Assembly: GCA_964560325.1 (NCBI GenBank)
Contig: CAZLLV010000561.1
Location: forward strand, 1 to 64,000
Reading direction: 5' to 3'
DNA length: 64,000 nucleotides
From: CAZLLV01 sp964560325
GTDB taxonomy: Bacteria > Acidobacteriota > Thermoanaerobaculia > Multivoradales > DATKCC01
Shown here: positions 56,122-64,000 of the stretch, in pieces
How the letters are laid out: the number at the start of each line of letters is the position of its first letter
Position numbering within the stretch: position 1 is the first letter of the stretch
Translations under genes and position numbers: made by a program
Notes under the pieces: model-generated
Database searches by the model: none
Told to the model about the DNA's origin: nothing
The model's input: only the letters and a program-made list of their open reading frames with translations

Positions 56122-57696
56122 TCACTCGAGGAACGCCTGCCGGTCCTGCAGGCCGGAAACGTCGGCTTCGGTCGGTCCGACCGGGTCGAGGACGTAGTGA
56201 CGGACCGTGCCGGTGGCCGTGCGCCGTATCCAGACCTCCGCCCGCGATGGAGTGAAGCGGCTGACCTGGACCCAGAGGTAACCGTTGGGTCGCGGCCCGA
56301 TCACCTTGACGAACAGCTCGGGCCGATCGGCGAGGGCGCCGGAGACGCAGAGCGTCTCGGCGATGCAGCCCGGAACCGCCTCTCCGAGTCGCTCGGCCGC
56401 GTCGCCGAAGCGGACCTTCACCTCGAAGCCGGGCAGATCGTCCGACACGAGCCAGCCTCCGTTCGGTGGATCGGCCGGCGGCTCGACCGCACCGAGCTGA
56501 GTCGCCACCACCTGGAGCTCTCCCTCGCCGCGCGCCCGCCATACGCGGATCGACCATGGCCCCGGTTCCGGGTCCTCGACCTGGCAGAATTCGAGGCTCT
56601 CGGGAGAGGTCGCGGCGCAGGCCGCAGCCCACTCAGGATCGGGGAGCGAGCCGGGACCGACGAAGAGGTCGAAGTCGTTGCTCGCCGGCCGCACCACGCC
56701 CTCGCCGTTGAGCGCGAGCCGTAGGACGCGGGTAGTCGGGAGCACGTCGAAGGTGAAGAGGGCCTCGGGCTCTTCGGGGGAGAGCCGGCCGCTCGCCCCG
56801 TCGGCTCGGGCCGCAGGGTGGCGGGGGAGCTGAGGGAGATCACCGCACCAGCGGGTACCGAAGTCGAGGCCGGCGGCCTCCTCGATCCATCGTCGTTCCC
56901 GGAATACGTCGGTGCTCGAGCTGAGGTTCGGCGGTCCGCAGGTCCCGTTCGAGATCGATTGGGCGACACCGATCACGCCCAGCTCTCCCCCCATATCGGC
57001 GAACAGAGGGCCGCCCGAGTCGTTGAAGCACAGCCCGGCCTCCTCGCCTGGAGGGGCCAGGGGAGCGTCGATCCGCCAACAGACGAGATGATCGGGGCAC
57101 TCGCCCACGGTCGTGGCGCGACCGGTGCGCTTGATCGACTGATCCTCCACGTCGCGCGAGGTCCTCCCGAAGCCGACGAGCGTCGCCTGGGTGCCGTCGG
57201 ACGGACTCGAACGCCGATTGATGGCCACCGGCAGCACGCCCTCCACCGGCCGGTCCAGCCGTAGGATCGCGAGGTCGTGCCCGGGCTCACCGGGCTCGCC
57301 CCAGAGCGGATGGAGGACGATCTCCTCGAGCTCGTAGAAGCCGGCGTGCTGGAAGAACACTCGTTTGCCCGCGGGATCGAGAAGGTCCGGTCGGTTCCGG
57401 CAGGCGTCCCCGATCAACAGCCGGCCCTGGCTCGAGCTGAAGTCGAAGCAGGCGCAGTGGGCGGCCGTGAGGACCGTGCTGCACCCGATCAGGGTGACGG
57501 TGCATTCGACCTCCGGATAGGTGAGGAGCCCGACGGCGGGGAAGCCCGTGGTCGGTACTCCGTTGAAGACCGGGGCCGTCAGGCTGTCCGGGGGCTCGAC
57601 GCCCTGGGCCGGAGGACAGGCCACGAGCCAGCCGGTCGTCCCGACGACCAGGGAGACGGCGACCGCGAGGCCCGGAACGCTATGGCGATTTCCCAT
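56122..57696 (-). CDS. Exported trypsin-like serine protease with shared C-terminal module
   Basis: A 524-residue protein. After a signal peptide (about residues 8-26), an S1 protease domain (about 43-280) carries the triad: LTAAHC (His about 80), HDLAILRL (Asp about 140) and FNDSGGPLF (Ser about 225; NDSGGP where GDSGGP is usual). A beta domain with FDLFVGPG (about 340) resembles pre-peptidase C-terminal domains. The last 108 residues are the shared module: GFEVKVRF, AETLCVSG, PELFVKVIGPRPNGYLW, AEVWIRR and GLQDRQAF. It is probably secreted. The start follows a TAAGCT box by 6 nt. Confidence 0.86.
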   Translation of the reverse strand: MGNRHSVPGLAVAVSLVVGTTGWLVACPPAQGVEPPDSLTAPVFNGVPTTGFPAVGLLTYPEVECTVTLIGCSTVLTAAHCACFDFSSSQGRLLIGDACRNRPDLLDPAGKRVFFQHAGFYELEEIVLHPLWGEPGEPGHDLAILRLDRPVEGVLPVAINRRSSPSDGTQATLVGFGRTSRDVEDQSIKRTGRATTVGECPDHLVCWRIDAPLAPPGEEAGLCFNDSGGPLFADMGGELGVIGVAQSISNGTCGPPNLSSSTDVFRERRWIEEAAGLDFGTRWCGDLPQLPRHPAARADGASGRLSPEEPEALFTFDVLPTTRVLRLALNGEGVVRPASNDFDLFVGPGSLPDPEWAAACAATSPESLEFCQVEDPEPGPWSIRVWRARGEGELQVVATQLGAVEPPADPPNGGWLVSDDLPGFEVKVRFGDAAERLGEAVPGCIAETLCVSGALADRPELFVKVIGPRPNGYLWVQVSRFTPSRAEVWIRRTATGTVRHYVLDPVGPTEADVSGLQDRQAFLE

Positions 57697-57708
57697 GAGT
57701 CGAGCTTA
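57697..57708 (-). promoter_or_regulatory. -10 box for a leaderless message
   Basis: On the minus strand TAAGCT is followed by CGACTC and then ATG at 57696. A GAGG occurs 12 nt before the ATG, further than a normal Shine-Dalgarno. The layout matches the other two genes with the shared C-terminal module. Confidence 0.5.
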
Positions 57709-57748
57709 CCTCGGTCCCGCCCCCGGCCGGTCGCCGGTCGTTCCCTCA

Positions 57749-58489
57749 TCAGCGCAGCCAGGGCAGGGCGATGCCGCCGCCGACCAGGGCCCGCTTCTTC
57801 GCGTCCGGCTCGATGCCGCGGCCGAGGTAGCCGCCGCCGCTGGCGATCACGTTGCTCGCCGTCACCGCGCAGATCGCCGCGTCGCGCAGGTCCTTGGTGA
57901 GCTGGCGCTTGCGCGGGCTGGAGAGGTCCAGGCCTTCGAGGATCGAGTCGCGCAACGCCACCCGGGAGAACGGCTGGTCGACCGCGGTGCCGGTCGCCGC
58001 CGCCAGCGTCGCCCACGAGATCCGCGGGTTGACCTCGACCAGGATCTTGGTGCCGAGGGTACGGGCCTGACCGACCCAGACGGTCCAGTCGTGCTCGGTG
58101 ACCAGCCGGTAGGCGACCTCGGTCCAGAGGCGGGCGAGCTTCAAGAAGGTCTTCGACGCGCCGCTCGGCCACTCGCCGAACGACTCCGGTGTCTTGAACG
58201 GCGCCTGTACCAGGCTCTCGAAGGGGCGGCCGCGGCCGCCCGAGCCGGGGTCGGCGAGGCTCAGCGGGCTGTCGAGCCCCAGCGGGTGGAGCCCGCGCTC
58301 GTCGAGCTCGCGGGCGACCGCCGTCGCGAGCTCGCTCCACTCGGCCGCCTTCGATTTCGCGTCGAGCTCGACACCGCCCGCGAGCGACTCCAGGGCTCCC
58401 TCGTAGAGCAGTCTCCGGCCCTGGATCTTGAGCGCCTCGTTGCCCCCGCCGCCGCTCGAGACGGTCGTGTGGATGCCGTATCCGTACAT
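57749..58489 (-). CDS. Protein of unknown function, possibly RNase H-like (DUF429-type)
   Basis: A 246-residue protein. Spaced acidic motifs hint at an RNase H-like fold: GLDSPLSLAD (about 72-81), ILVEVNPRISWATL (about 149-162) and DLRDAAICAVTASNVIASG (about 203-221), in the order seen in DUF429 proteins. This match is by eye and weak. The N-terminus (MYGYGIHTTVSSGGGG) is unusual for that family. GAGGAG lies 6 nt before the ATG. It is divergent from the carbonic anhydrase gene. Confidence 0.6.
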   Translation of the reverse strand: MYGYGIHTTVSSGGGGNEALKIQGRRLLYEGALESLAGGVELDAKSKAAEWSELATAVARELDERGLHPLGLDSPLSLADPGSGGRGRPFESLVQAPFKTPESFGEWPSGASKTFLKLARLWTEVAYRLVTEHDWTVWVGQARTLGTKILVEVNPRISWATLAAATGTAVDQPFSRVALRDSILEGLDLSSPRKRQLTKDLRDAAICAVTASNVIASGGGYLGRGIEPDAKKRALVGGGIALPWLR

Positions 58490-58607
58490 GTTTCTCCTCT
58501 CCCGATTGCTCCCGAATCTCCGATGGGACGGATCGATCTTCCCCCCGAGGATATCGCTTTCGCCTCCGAGCGCCCGGCCGGCGCCCCGAGGGGCACCCCG
58601 GGCGCGA

Positions 58608-58613
58608 TATCGT
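58608..58613 (+). promoter_or_regulatory. -10-like box before the carbonic anhydrase start
   Basis: TATCGT lies 11 nt before ATG 58625, with no Shine-Dalgarno. It fits the near-leaderless pattern, but there is no clear -35. Confidence 0.35.
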
Positions 58614-58624
58614 AGCCGCCGACC

Positions 58625-59293
58625 ATGCGCACCCTCGCACACCTCTTCGAAGCCAACCGCTCCTGGGCCGACCGCATGCGCGAGCGCGACCCGGAGACGT
58701 TCTCCCGCCTCGCCGAGCAGCAGAGCCCACGCTACCTCTGGATCGGCTGCTCCGACAGCCGCGTGCCGGCGAACGAGATCGTCGACCTGCCGCCGGGCGA
58801 GATGTTCGTGCACCGGAACGTCGCGAACCTCGTCGTCCACACCGACCTCAACTGCCTCTCGGTCCTCCAGTACGCGGTCGAAGTGCTGAAGGTGGAGCAC
58901 GTGATCGTCTGCGGCCACTACGGCTGCGGCGGCGTCCAGGCGGCGGCCTCCGGCGCGTCGCTCGGGCTGATCGAGAACTGGCTCCGCCACGTGCAGGACG
59001 TGATCGCCCGGCACGAGGGACCGCTCGCAGGGATCTCCGACGAGGCCGAGCGGCTCGACCGGATCTGCGAGCTCAACGTGATCGAGCAAGTGACCGGCGT
59101 CTCCCGCACGACCATCGTGCAGGATGCCTGGAAGCGCGGCCAGAACCTCTCCGTCCACGGCTGGATCTACGACATCGCCGACGGGCTGCTGCGCGACCTC
59201 TCGGTCACGGTGACGACGGCCGACGAGGTGGCGCCGTCGGTCGCCGCGGCGGTCGCGCACCGGTTCGCGCAAGGGCGCCCGGGCATCACGTGA
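58625..59293 (+). CDS. can: Beta-class carbonic anhydrase
   Basis: A 222-residue zinc enzyme interconverting CO2 and bicarbonate in the cytoplasm. Signatures are [32 protein letters not shown] (Cys about 42, with the Asp-Arg dyad) and [15 protein letters not shown] (His about 98 and Cys about 101). The end, [16 protein letters not shown], is typical of the E. coli Can type. The product bicarbonate feeds carboxylases such as the AccC at the left edge. The stop overlaps the next gene's GTG. Confidence 0.95.
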   Translation: MRTLAHLFEANRSWADRMRERDPETFSRLAEQQSPRYLWIGCSDSRVPANEIVDLPPGEMFVHRNVANLVVHTDLNCLSVLQYAVEVLKVEHVIVCGHYGCGGVQAAASGASLGLIENWLRHVQDVIARHEGPLAGISDEAERLDRICELNVIEQVTGVSRTTIVQDAWKRGQNLSVHGWIYDIADGLLRDLSVTVTTADEVAPSVAAAVAHRFAQGRPGIT

Positions 59294-59850
59294 AGGTCCC
59301 CGCGCAGCGGCACCTCGACGACCTGGAAGCCCGGCTGGAGGCCGTGGGCGAGCAGGTACGCACCCTCGCCACCGACCTGCGCGCCGACCAGCTCCTCTGG
59401 CGGTCCGCGCCGGACCGCTGGGGCGTCGCCGACTGCTTCGAGCACCTGGTGACGACCGATTCCCTGTACTTCCCCCGGCTGCGGGCGGCGATCGACCGCG
59501 CGGCGCCGGCGGCGGAGGGAGAGCGGGTCTACGCCCCCGGCCTCTTCGCCCGCTGGTTCGTCCGCAGCGTCGGCCCCGAAGGCAGGATGAAGCTGCCGGC
59601 TCCGAAGCGCTTCCGGCCGCCGCCGGCCGGTCTGGGCGCGCCGGAGCGCCTTCTGGCCGGCCAGCGGAAGGTCGCGGGCTTTCTCGAGGAGGCGCGGGGG
59701 ATCGACCTCCAGAGCGCTCGTTTCGCCTCGCCCGTCTCGCCCCTCGTCCGGTTCACGATCGGCGAGGCTCTGGCGCTGATCGTGGCCCACCAGGAGCGCC
59801 ACCTGAAGCAGGCGCTGGCGGTCCGCGGGGAGCCCGGCTTCCCGACCTGA
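59290..59850 (+). CDS. DinB-family (DfsB-like) putative metal-dependent protein
   Basis: A 186-residue four-helix bundle protein. Conserved segments are [39 protein letters not shown] (about 35-73, His about 57) and [20 protein letters not shown] (about 156-175, two His), which would make the three-histidine metal site of DinB/YfiT enzymes. Family members include thiol-dependent transferases, but the activity here is unknown. The GTG overlaps the carbonic anhydrase stop. Confidence 0.88.
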   Translation: MKVPAQRHLDDLEARLEAVGEQVRTLATDLRADQLLWRSAPDRWGVADCFEHLVTTDSLYFPRLRAAIDRAAPAAEGERVYAPGLFARWFVRSVGPEGRMKLPAPKRFRPPPAGLGAPERLLAGQRKVAGFLEEARGIDLQSARFASPVSPLVRFTIGEALALIVAHQERHLKQALAVRGEPGFPT

Positions 59851-59952
59851 CCGTCCTTCCGGCTCCGGCGTATCGCCCCTCCGGCACGTGCCTTGCGTCG
59901 CCGTTCTCTCCGGCGTGCGAACCGGAGAATCGACGCAGGGAGACGGAGGACG

Positions 59953-60795
59953 ATGAGTGACAGCGTGACGACGAAAGAGGTCCAAGGCGTCGACGTGCCC
60001 GCCCTGGGGTTCGGGACGTGGGAGCTTCGGGGCGAGGAGTGCGTGGAGGCGGTGGTCGACGCCCTCGAGCTCGGCTACCGGCACATCGACACGGCGCAGG
60101 TGTACGAGAACGAAGCCGAGGTCGGCCGCGGCCTCGCCCGCTCGGGTGTTCCGCGGGACGAGATCTGGCTGACGACCAAGATCTGGATGGACGACGCCGG
60201 CCACGACGGCGTGCTGCGGACGACCGACCTGAGCCTGGAGCGGCTGGGCGTCGACCGCGTGGACCTGCTCCTCCTCCACTGGCCGAACCCGCAGGTGCCG
60301 CTGTCGGAAACGCTGTCGGCGATGCACTACCTCCAGGAGGAGGGCAAGGCACGCCACCTCGGGGTCAGCAACTTCCCTCCCGACCTCCTCGACGAGGCGC
60401 TCGACGAAGCCGAGATCTTCTGCAACCAGGTCGAGTACCACCCGTTCCTCGCCCAGGACGACGTGCTCGGGCTCTGCCACGAGTGGGACCTGCTGCTCAC
60501 CGCCTACTCGCCGCTCGCCCGCGGGCGGGTGATGGAGGACGAGACCCTCCGCGCCATCGCCCAAGACCACGACAAGAGCCCGGCCCAGGTGGCCCTGCGC
60601 TGGCTCGTCCAGCAGGAGCAGGTGGCGGCCATCCCGAAGGCGGCGAGCGCCGATCATCGTCGCTCGAACCGCGAGATCTTCGATTTCGAGCTGTCGGACG
60701 ACGAGATGGAACGGATCTACGCGCTCGCCCGCGGCGAGCGCATCGTCGATCCCGACTTCGCTCCCGAGTGGGAGAGTGCCGGGGGCCGGTTTTGA
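59953..60795 (+). CDS. Aldo/keto reductase
   Basis: A 280-residue TIM-barrel oxidoreductase using NADPH. The catalytic tetrad is visible: GYRHIDTAQVYENE (Asp about 43, Tyr about 48), TTKIWMDD (Lys about 77) and LLLHWPNP (His about 114). The cofactor region has PKAASADHRRSNREI (about 235). It is of the AKR5/2,5-diketo-gluconate type, acting on small aldehydes or keto sugars. GGAGG precedes the ATG by 4 nt. The stop overlaps a TTG start of the next gene (TTGA). Confidence 0.92.
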   Translation: MSDSVTTKEVQGVDVPALGFGTWELRGEECVEAVVDALELGYRHIDTAQVYENEAEVGRGLARSGVPRDEIWLTTKIWMDDAGHDGVLRTTDLSLERLGVDRVDLLLLHWPNPQVPLSETLSAMHYLQEEGKARHLGVSNFPPDLLDEALDEAEIFCNQVEYHPFLAQDDVLGLCHEWDLLLTAYSPLARGRVMEDETLRAIAQDHDKSPAQVALRWLVQQEQVAAIPKAASADHRRSNREIFDFELSDDEMERIYALARGERIVDPDFAPEWESAGGRF

Positions 60796-61298
60796 GCGCC
60801 GCGGGGAGCGGGCGCGACGAGGGCGAGACGATCGAGCTGGGCCTGATCTCCGACACCCACGGGCTCATCCGCCCCGAAGCGCTCGACGCGCTCGCCGGGG
60901 TCGACCGGATCGTCCACGCCGGCGACGTCGGCGGCGACGGCATCCTCGACCGGCTGCTGGAGATCGCGCCGGTGGTCGCCGTGCGCGGCAACGTCGACCG
61001 CGGGAACTGGGCGCGAGAGCTGCCCGACACCGCCGTCCTGGAGGTGGCCGGTGCCAAGATCCTCGTCCTCCACATCCGCGACGAGCTCGCCCGCCGCCTT
61101 CCCGGCGGCCCGGACGAGGCCGGCTTCGACGCCGTCGTCTACGGTCACTCCCATCGACCGGCGATCCAAGAGGAGGAGGGGGTCCTCTTCCTCAACCCCG
61201 GCAGCGCCGGCCCCCGCCGCTTCGATTTCCCGGTGACCTTGATGCGAGCGACGGTCCGGGACGGCCGGATCGAAGCTCGGTTGATCGAGCTGGTCTGA
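60792..61298 (+). CDS. YfcE-type metallophosphoesterase
   Basis: A 168-residue calcineurin-like phosphodiesterase beginning at a TTG that overlaps the aldo/keto reductase stop. Motifs: SDTHG (about residue 20), HAGDVGG (about 42), VRGNVDRG (about 67; GNxD type), LHIRDEL where GHG is usual, GHSHRP (about 118) and LNPGSAGPRR (about 135). Its stop abuts that of the converging sulfurtransferase, with no space between. The substrate is unknown; YfcE-type enzymes hydrolyse phosphodiesters. Confidence 0.85.
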   Translation: MSAAGSGRDEGETIELGLISDTHGLIRPEALDALAGVDRIVHAGDVGGDGILDRLLEIAPVVAVRGNVDRGNWARELPDTAVLEVAGAKILVLHIRDELARRLPGGPDEAGFDAVVYGHSHRPAIQEEEGVLFLNPGSAGPRRFDFPVTLMRATVRDGRIEARLIELV

Positions 61299-62141
61299 CT
61301 ACCGCTCGATCGGCACGCCGATCAGGTTGCCGTACTCGGTCCAGCTCCCGTCGTAGTTCTTCACGTCCTCGATGCCGAGGAGGTACTTGAGGGCGAACCA
61401 GGTGTGGCTGGAGCGCTCGCCGATGCGGCAGTAGGCGATGGTCGGCTTCGTCCGATCGACGCCCTGGCCGTTCAGGTAGATCGCTTCCAGCTCGTCCGCG
61501 CTCTTGAACGTGCCGTCGGGCGCGACCGCGGTCGACCAGGGGACGTTCTTGGCGCCCGGGATGTGGCCGGCACGCTGGGCGGTCTCCTGCATGCCGGGTG
61601 GGGCGATCACCTTGCCGGTGAACTCGTCCGGGCTGCGCACGTCGACCAGGTTCACGTCGTCGTTCACTGCCTTCAGCACCTCGCCGACCTTGGCGCGCAG
61701 CCGCTCGTCCGGCTCCTTCGCGCGGTACTCGGTCGGCGTGACCTCCGGCCGGTCGGCGGTCAGCTCCTTGTCGTCCTCGTTCAGCCACTTCACGCGGCCG
61801 CCGTTCATCAGGCGCACGTCCTCGTGGCCGTAGAGCTTCATCAGCCAGAAGCCGTAGGCGGCGAACCAGTTGTTGTTGTCGCCGTAGACCACCACGGTGT
61901 CCTCGGGCGCGATGCCGGACTCGCTCATCAGGCGCTCGAACTCCTCCTTCGAAACGATGTCGCGGCGGACCTGGTCCTGGAGCTGCGTGGTCCAGTCGAG
62001 GCCGACCGCGCCCGGTAGGTGGCCGGCGCCGTAGGCCTGCGTGTCGACGTCGATCTCGACCAGCTTGACCTTCGGGTCGTCCAGGTGCTGCTTGACCCAG
62101 TCGGTCGACACCAGGACTTCGGGGTGGGCGTACTCGCTCAT
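61299..62141 (-). CDS. Thiosulfate/3-mercaptopyruvate sulfurtransferase (rhodanese)
   Basis: A 280-residue tandem rhodanese. The inactive first domain has VEIDVDTQAYGAGHLPGAVGLDW (about 27-49) and VVYGDNNNWFAAYGFWLMKLYG. The active second domain has NLVDVRSPDEF (about 170), AGHIPGAKNVPW (about 195) and the catalytic Cys loop AYCRIGERSSHTW (Cys about 240). It moves sulfane sulfur from thiosulfate or mercaptopyruvate to thiols or cyanide. Its ATG overlaps the cysteine synthase stop (TGATG), so sulfur trafficking and cysteine synthesis are coupled. Confidence 0.93.
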   Translation of the reverse strand: MSEYAHPEVLVSTDWVKQHLDDPKVKLVEIDVDTQAYGAGHLPGAVGLDWTTQLQDQVRRDIVSKEEFERLMSESGIAPEDTVVVYGDNNNWFAAYGFWLMKLYGHEDVRLMNGGRVKWLNEDDKELTADRPEVTPTEYRAKEPDERLRAKVGEVLKAVNDDVNLVDVRSPDEFTGKVIAPPGMQETAQRAGHIPGAKNVPWSTAVAPDGTFKSADELEAIYLNGQGVDRTKPTIAYCRIGERSSHTWFALKYLLGIEDVKNYDGSWTEYGNLIGVPIER

Positions 62142-63160
62142 CAGGTTCCTCCAGTCTTGTTCGGTGGGGTGACGCCCTCGGCGAGCGCCGGGACGTGGCG
62201 GATCAGGTTGGACGTGTACTTGAAGACGCTGTCCGGGAACATCATCACGCCGAAGCCGGTGCCTCCGCCCTCGACGGTTCTCTCCACGATCCGGCGGGTT
62301 CCTTCGTAGATCAGCCCGGCGCTCGGCCCGGCGAGGAGCCCTTCGGTCCGGCAGAGCTCGAGGGCGCGGGTGTAGGCGAGCTCGAAGTCGATCTCCAGGA
62401 TGTCGTCGATCAGCGACGGGTCGAAGAGCTTCGAGACGTCGAGCTGCCGGACGTTGCGCAGGCCCGGCACGTCGTGCCCCTCGGTCGGCTGGACGGCGAC
62501 GATCTTCACGCCGGGCTTCCTCTCCCTGAGGTACCGGGCGACACCGGTCACCGTGCCGCAGGTGCCGAGCGACAGGAAGACGTGGGTCACCTCGCCGCCG
62601 GTCTGGCGCCAGATCTCCGGCCCGGTCGTCTCCACGTGGGCCTGCACGTTCGCCTCGTTCTCGTACTGGTTCGGCATGGAGTAGCGATCGCTCTGCGCCT
62701 TGGCGTACGACTTCGCCAGGTTGATCGAGCCGTCGCCCATCCCGGGGGAGGGGCAGAGCTCGTCGTTGACGACCTCGAGCTCGGCGCCCGCGATCTTGAG
62801 CAGCACCTTCTTCTCGAGCGGCACCTTGTTCGGCACCACCGCGAGCATCGGGTAGCCGCGCGCGCTCGCCATCGCGGCAAGGCTGATGCCGGTGTTGCCC
62901 GAGGTCGGCTCCACGATGCCGCGGCGGGTCGCCTCGCCTTGCCCGTTCGACACGCGCCCCTGGGCCTCCAGGCTGCGGAGCAGGTACCAGGCGGCGCGGT
63001 CCTTCACCGAGCCGAACGGGTTCATCCACTCGAGCTTGGCGAACAGGGGGAAGGCCTCCGGGGCCGGGCTCATCCGGCCGAGCCGGACCATCGGCGAGGG
63101 GTTCTCCTCGCTCGGCAGCATCTCGAAGACGCTGTCGTAGACACGGGCGCTGTGATCCAT
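62141..63160 (-). CDS. PLP-dependent cysteine synthase / cystathionine beta-synthase-like
   Basis: A 339-residue fold-II PLP enzyme. Visible features are WMNPFGSVKDRAAWYLL (PLP lysine about 54), EPTSGNTGISLAAMASARGYP (about 87-107), a GTCGTVTGVARYL phosphate loop (about 198) and GPSAG (about 274). It would make cysteine from O-acetylserine or O-phosphoserine with sulfide, or handle cystathionine; length and sequence fit CysK/CysM/Cbs relatives without CBS domains. GAAGGAG precedes the ATG. A long leader with a mini-ORF lies upstream, suggesting regulation by cysteine. Confidence 0.9.
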   Translation of the reverse strand: MDHSARVYDSVFEMLPSEENPSPMVRLGRMSPAPEAFPLFAKLEWMNPFGSVKDRAAWYLLRSLEAQGRVSNGQGEATRRGIVEPTSGNTGISLAAMASARGYPMLAVVPNKVPLEKKVLLKIAGAELEVVNDELCPSPGMGDGSINLAKSYAKAQSDRYSMPNQYENEANVQAHVETTGPEIWRQTGGEVTHVFLSLGTCGTVTGVARYLRERKPGVKIVAVQPTEGHDVPGLRNVRQLDVSKLFDPSLIDDILEIDFELAYTRALELCRTEGLLAGPSAGLIYEGTRRIVERTVEGGGTGFGVMMFPDSVFKYTSNLIRHVPALAEGVTPPNKTGGT

Positions 63161-63301
63161 CCACTCTCCTTCTCGGGTCGACGGTCCTTCCGGCGGGAAC
63201 GGCGTTCCCGACCGGCCGGCGCGGCCTGCGGAGCGGGGATGGGTACGGCTGGGGAGCTTCGTTCCCGCTCGGCAGGGCGCCGGCGCGGGATTCGCGGAAG
63301 G
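63161..63301 (-). promoter_or_regulatory. Leader with mutually exclusive hairpins (putative attenuator)
   Basis: Read on the minus strand, GCGGGAAC (63268-63261) can pair with GTTCCCGC (63200-63193). The same downstream arm also forms a local hairpin with CGGGAAC (63210-63204), a 7-bp stem with loop GCC. The two pairings exclude each other, as in attenuators. No T-run follows the local hairpin, so translational or Rho-dependent control is as likely as intrinsic termination. Confidence 0.5.
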
Positions 63302-63418
63302 TCAGAGGCTCGACGCTTCCGCCACCGCTTCCCGCACGGCGGCCTGGTGACTGCGACAGGTACAGGCGCAGACCTCGGGGGCCGGGCGGGCGGCGTAGCC
63401 GTGGGTGGCGTCGAACAT
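63302..63418 (-). CDS. Cys-containing leader peptide (mini-ORF)
   Basis: A 38-residue ORF (MFDATHGYAARPAPEV, then CACTCRSH, then a helical tail ending EASSL). Cysteines fall at codons 17, 19 and 21. It lies 141 nt ahead of the cysteine synthase gene, on the same strand, and starts about 4 nt after the predicted transcription start. No Shine-Dalgarno is present. Ribosomes stalling at the Cys codons when cysteine is scarce could change folding of the downstream leader. Alternatively it is a tiny metal-binding (CxCxCxxH) protein. Confidence 0.6.
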   Translation of the reverse strand: MFDATHGYAARPAPEVCACTCRSHQAAVREAVAEASSL

Positions 63419-63428
63419 CGTGCGTCAA

Positions 63429-63456
63429 CGTATAGAAAGTCGACGATCCGTGTCAA
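63429..63456 (-). promoter_or_regulatory. Near-consensus sigma-70 promoter of the cysteine synthase operon
   Basis: On the minus strand a perfect -35 TTGACA (63456-63451) is followed after 16 nt by TATACG (63434-63429). The predicted transcript starts about 4 nt upstream of the mini-ORF ATG at 63418. It is the best promoter match in the window. Confidence 0.7.
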
Positions 63457-63515
63457 GCGCCTGAACGACGTGTCCTGCCTGCACCTCGAAGCTGAACATC
63501 GGCCGTGCGAGCCTG

Positions 63516-63545
63516 TTGACAGCGTGCATCGGGCGAGCGCAAGAT
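63516..63545 (+). promoter_or_regulatory. Possible promoter of the cytochrome lipoprotein gene
   Basis: TTGACA (63516-63521), an 18-nt spacer and CAAGAT (63540-63545) face right. The -10 match is weak. The start codon lies about 75 nt downstream, leaving space for a normal leader. Confidence 0.4.
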
Positions 63546-63620
63546 TCGCGCGTTCCCGAGCAGGCCCCGGCGATGGACGCCGGTGTCGTTCTGGCCTCGA
63601 GCGAGGCCGGAGGCACGTCG

Positions 63621-64000
63621 ATGAACCCTTCCTGCCAGCGGGGGCTCGCCGCTCTCGTCTGCCTGACCGCCCTGTCGCTCGCCGGTTGCGCGGCTCCCGG
63701 CCTCGAGCGCGGCGAGGCGACTCCCGACACCGCCGCCGCGACGGCTCCGCACGCCGCCGCGACCCTCTCCCACGACGCCCGGATCGAACGTGGCCGCTAC
63801 CTCGTGACGATCGGCGGCTGCAATGACTGCCACACGCCGTTCCGGATGGGCGAGCGAGGGCCCGAGCCCGACATGACGCGCATGCTCTCCGGCCACCCGG
63901 AGGACTTCGTGATCACGCAGGCGCCGCAGGTCTCCGACCCGCAGTGGCCGTGGGCAGGAACCGCCACCAACACCGCCTTCGCCGGTCCGTGGGGCGTCTC
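63621..64000 (+). CDS. c-type cytochrome lipoprotein (partial, N-terminal part)
   Basis: The frame is open to the right edge (126 residues seen). A lipoprotein signal (ALVCLTALSLAGCAAPG, Cys at about 23) leads to a heme-c site: DARIERGRYLVTIGGCNDCHTPF, with CNDCH at about 67-71. It probably continues as a diheme or alcohol-dehydrogenase-type cytochrome c. The site fits maturation by the ccm system encoded here. GGAGG lies about 7 nt before ATG 63621. The rest is outside the window. Confidence 0.82.
   Translation, partial: MNPSCQRGLAALVCLTALSLAGCAAPGLERGEATPDTAAATAPHAAATLSHDARIERGRYLVTIGGCNDCHTPFRMGERGPEPDMTRMLSGHPEDFVITQAPQVSDPQWPWAGTATNTAFAGPWGV

Overview
This is a 64 kb window of very GC-rich (about 70% by eye), gene-dense bacterial chromosome. 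No rRNA, tRNA, CRISPR array, transposase or phage gene was seen. The gene mix suggests a member of the Acidobacteriota, perhaps Thermoanaerobaculia-like: an ADOP/MacB-type orphan permease, a HEAT-cyclophilin lipoprotein, CRTAC1 and ELW-DGT repeat proteins, zinc-ribbon TPR proteins and a System I cytochrome c maturation operon. This placement is inference, because no phylogenetic marker is present. Many neighbouring genes overlap by 1-4 nt (ATGA, GTGA, TTGA, TGATG), so translational coupling is common.

Layout. 1-4.0 kb: the end of a biotin carboxylase, then thiE, a sodium:neurotransmitter-type symporter with a 44-residue partner, shikimate kinase and a phosphoesterase. 4.0-9.2 kb (minus): ccmABCDEF, read from 9.15 down to 4.15 kb, with a CxxxY-type CcmE; a dispersed inverted repeat overlaps the end of ccmF. 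9.2-9.8 kb: higBA toxin-antitoxin. 9.8-14.1 kb: HEAT-cyclophilin lipoprotein, glycosyltransferase, sulfotransferase. 14.1-17.0 kb: thioredoxin-like lipoprotein, ECF sigma factor, its likely anti-sigma factor and a bactofilin-like membrane protein. 17.1-26.6 kb: SLC13 permease, an exported protein with a special C-terminal module, an SRPBCC gene divergent from an ADOP permease across a palindrome, an aminotransferase, a permease remnant and a beta-propeller gene broken by an in-frame TGA. 26.6-44.6 kb: Cys-rich exported protein, 3-hydroxyacyl-CoA dehydrogenase, zinc-ribbon TPR protein with an apparent ATC start, CNNM transporter, ELW-DGT protein, CRTAC1 protein, SDR reductases, MATE exporter, an unusual metallophosphoesterase and a small lower-GC islet (DUF4160/DUF2442). 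44.6-51 kb (minus): GMC dehydrogenase, small subunit, cytochrome c operon, and an ABC-F ATPase. 51-64 kb: penicillin-binding protein 1, amidohydrolase, cyclase, trypsin-like protease, carbonic anhydrase, DinB, aldo/keto reductase, phosphoesterase, a cysteine synthase-sulfurtransferase operon behind a Cys-containing mini-ORF, and a partial cytochrome c lipoprotein.

How it works together. The ccm operon matures c-type cytochromes, and two candidate clients lie in the window: the CxxCH lipoprotein of the GMC dehydrogenase operon and the partial CxxCH lipoprotein at the right edge. Most of the remaining exported proteins are repeat or propeller scaffolds.

Most notable observations. (1) Three otherwise unrelated exported proteins (ending near 20.57, 33.68 and 56.12 kb) share a C-terminal module of about 100 residues, and all three have a TAnnnT box 6-7 nt before ATG with no Shine-Dalgarno, as expected for leaderless mRNAs. 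(2) A 38-codon ORF carrying Cys-x-Cys-x-Cys sits directly behind a near-consensus promoter and ahead of alternative hairpins upstream of cysteine synthase, which looks like a cysteine-responsive attenuator. (3) A metallophosphoesterase is split by a large beta-rich insertion.
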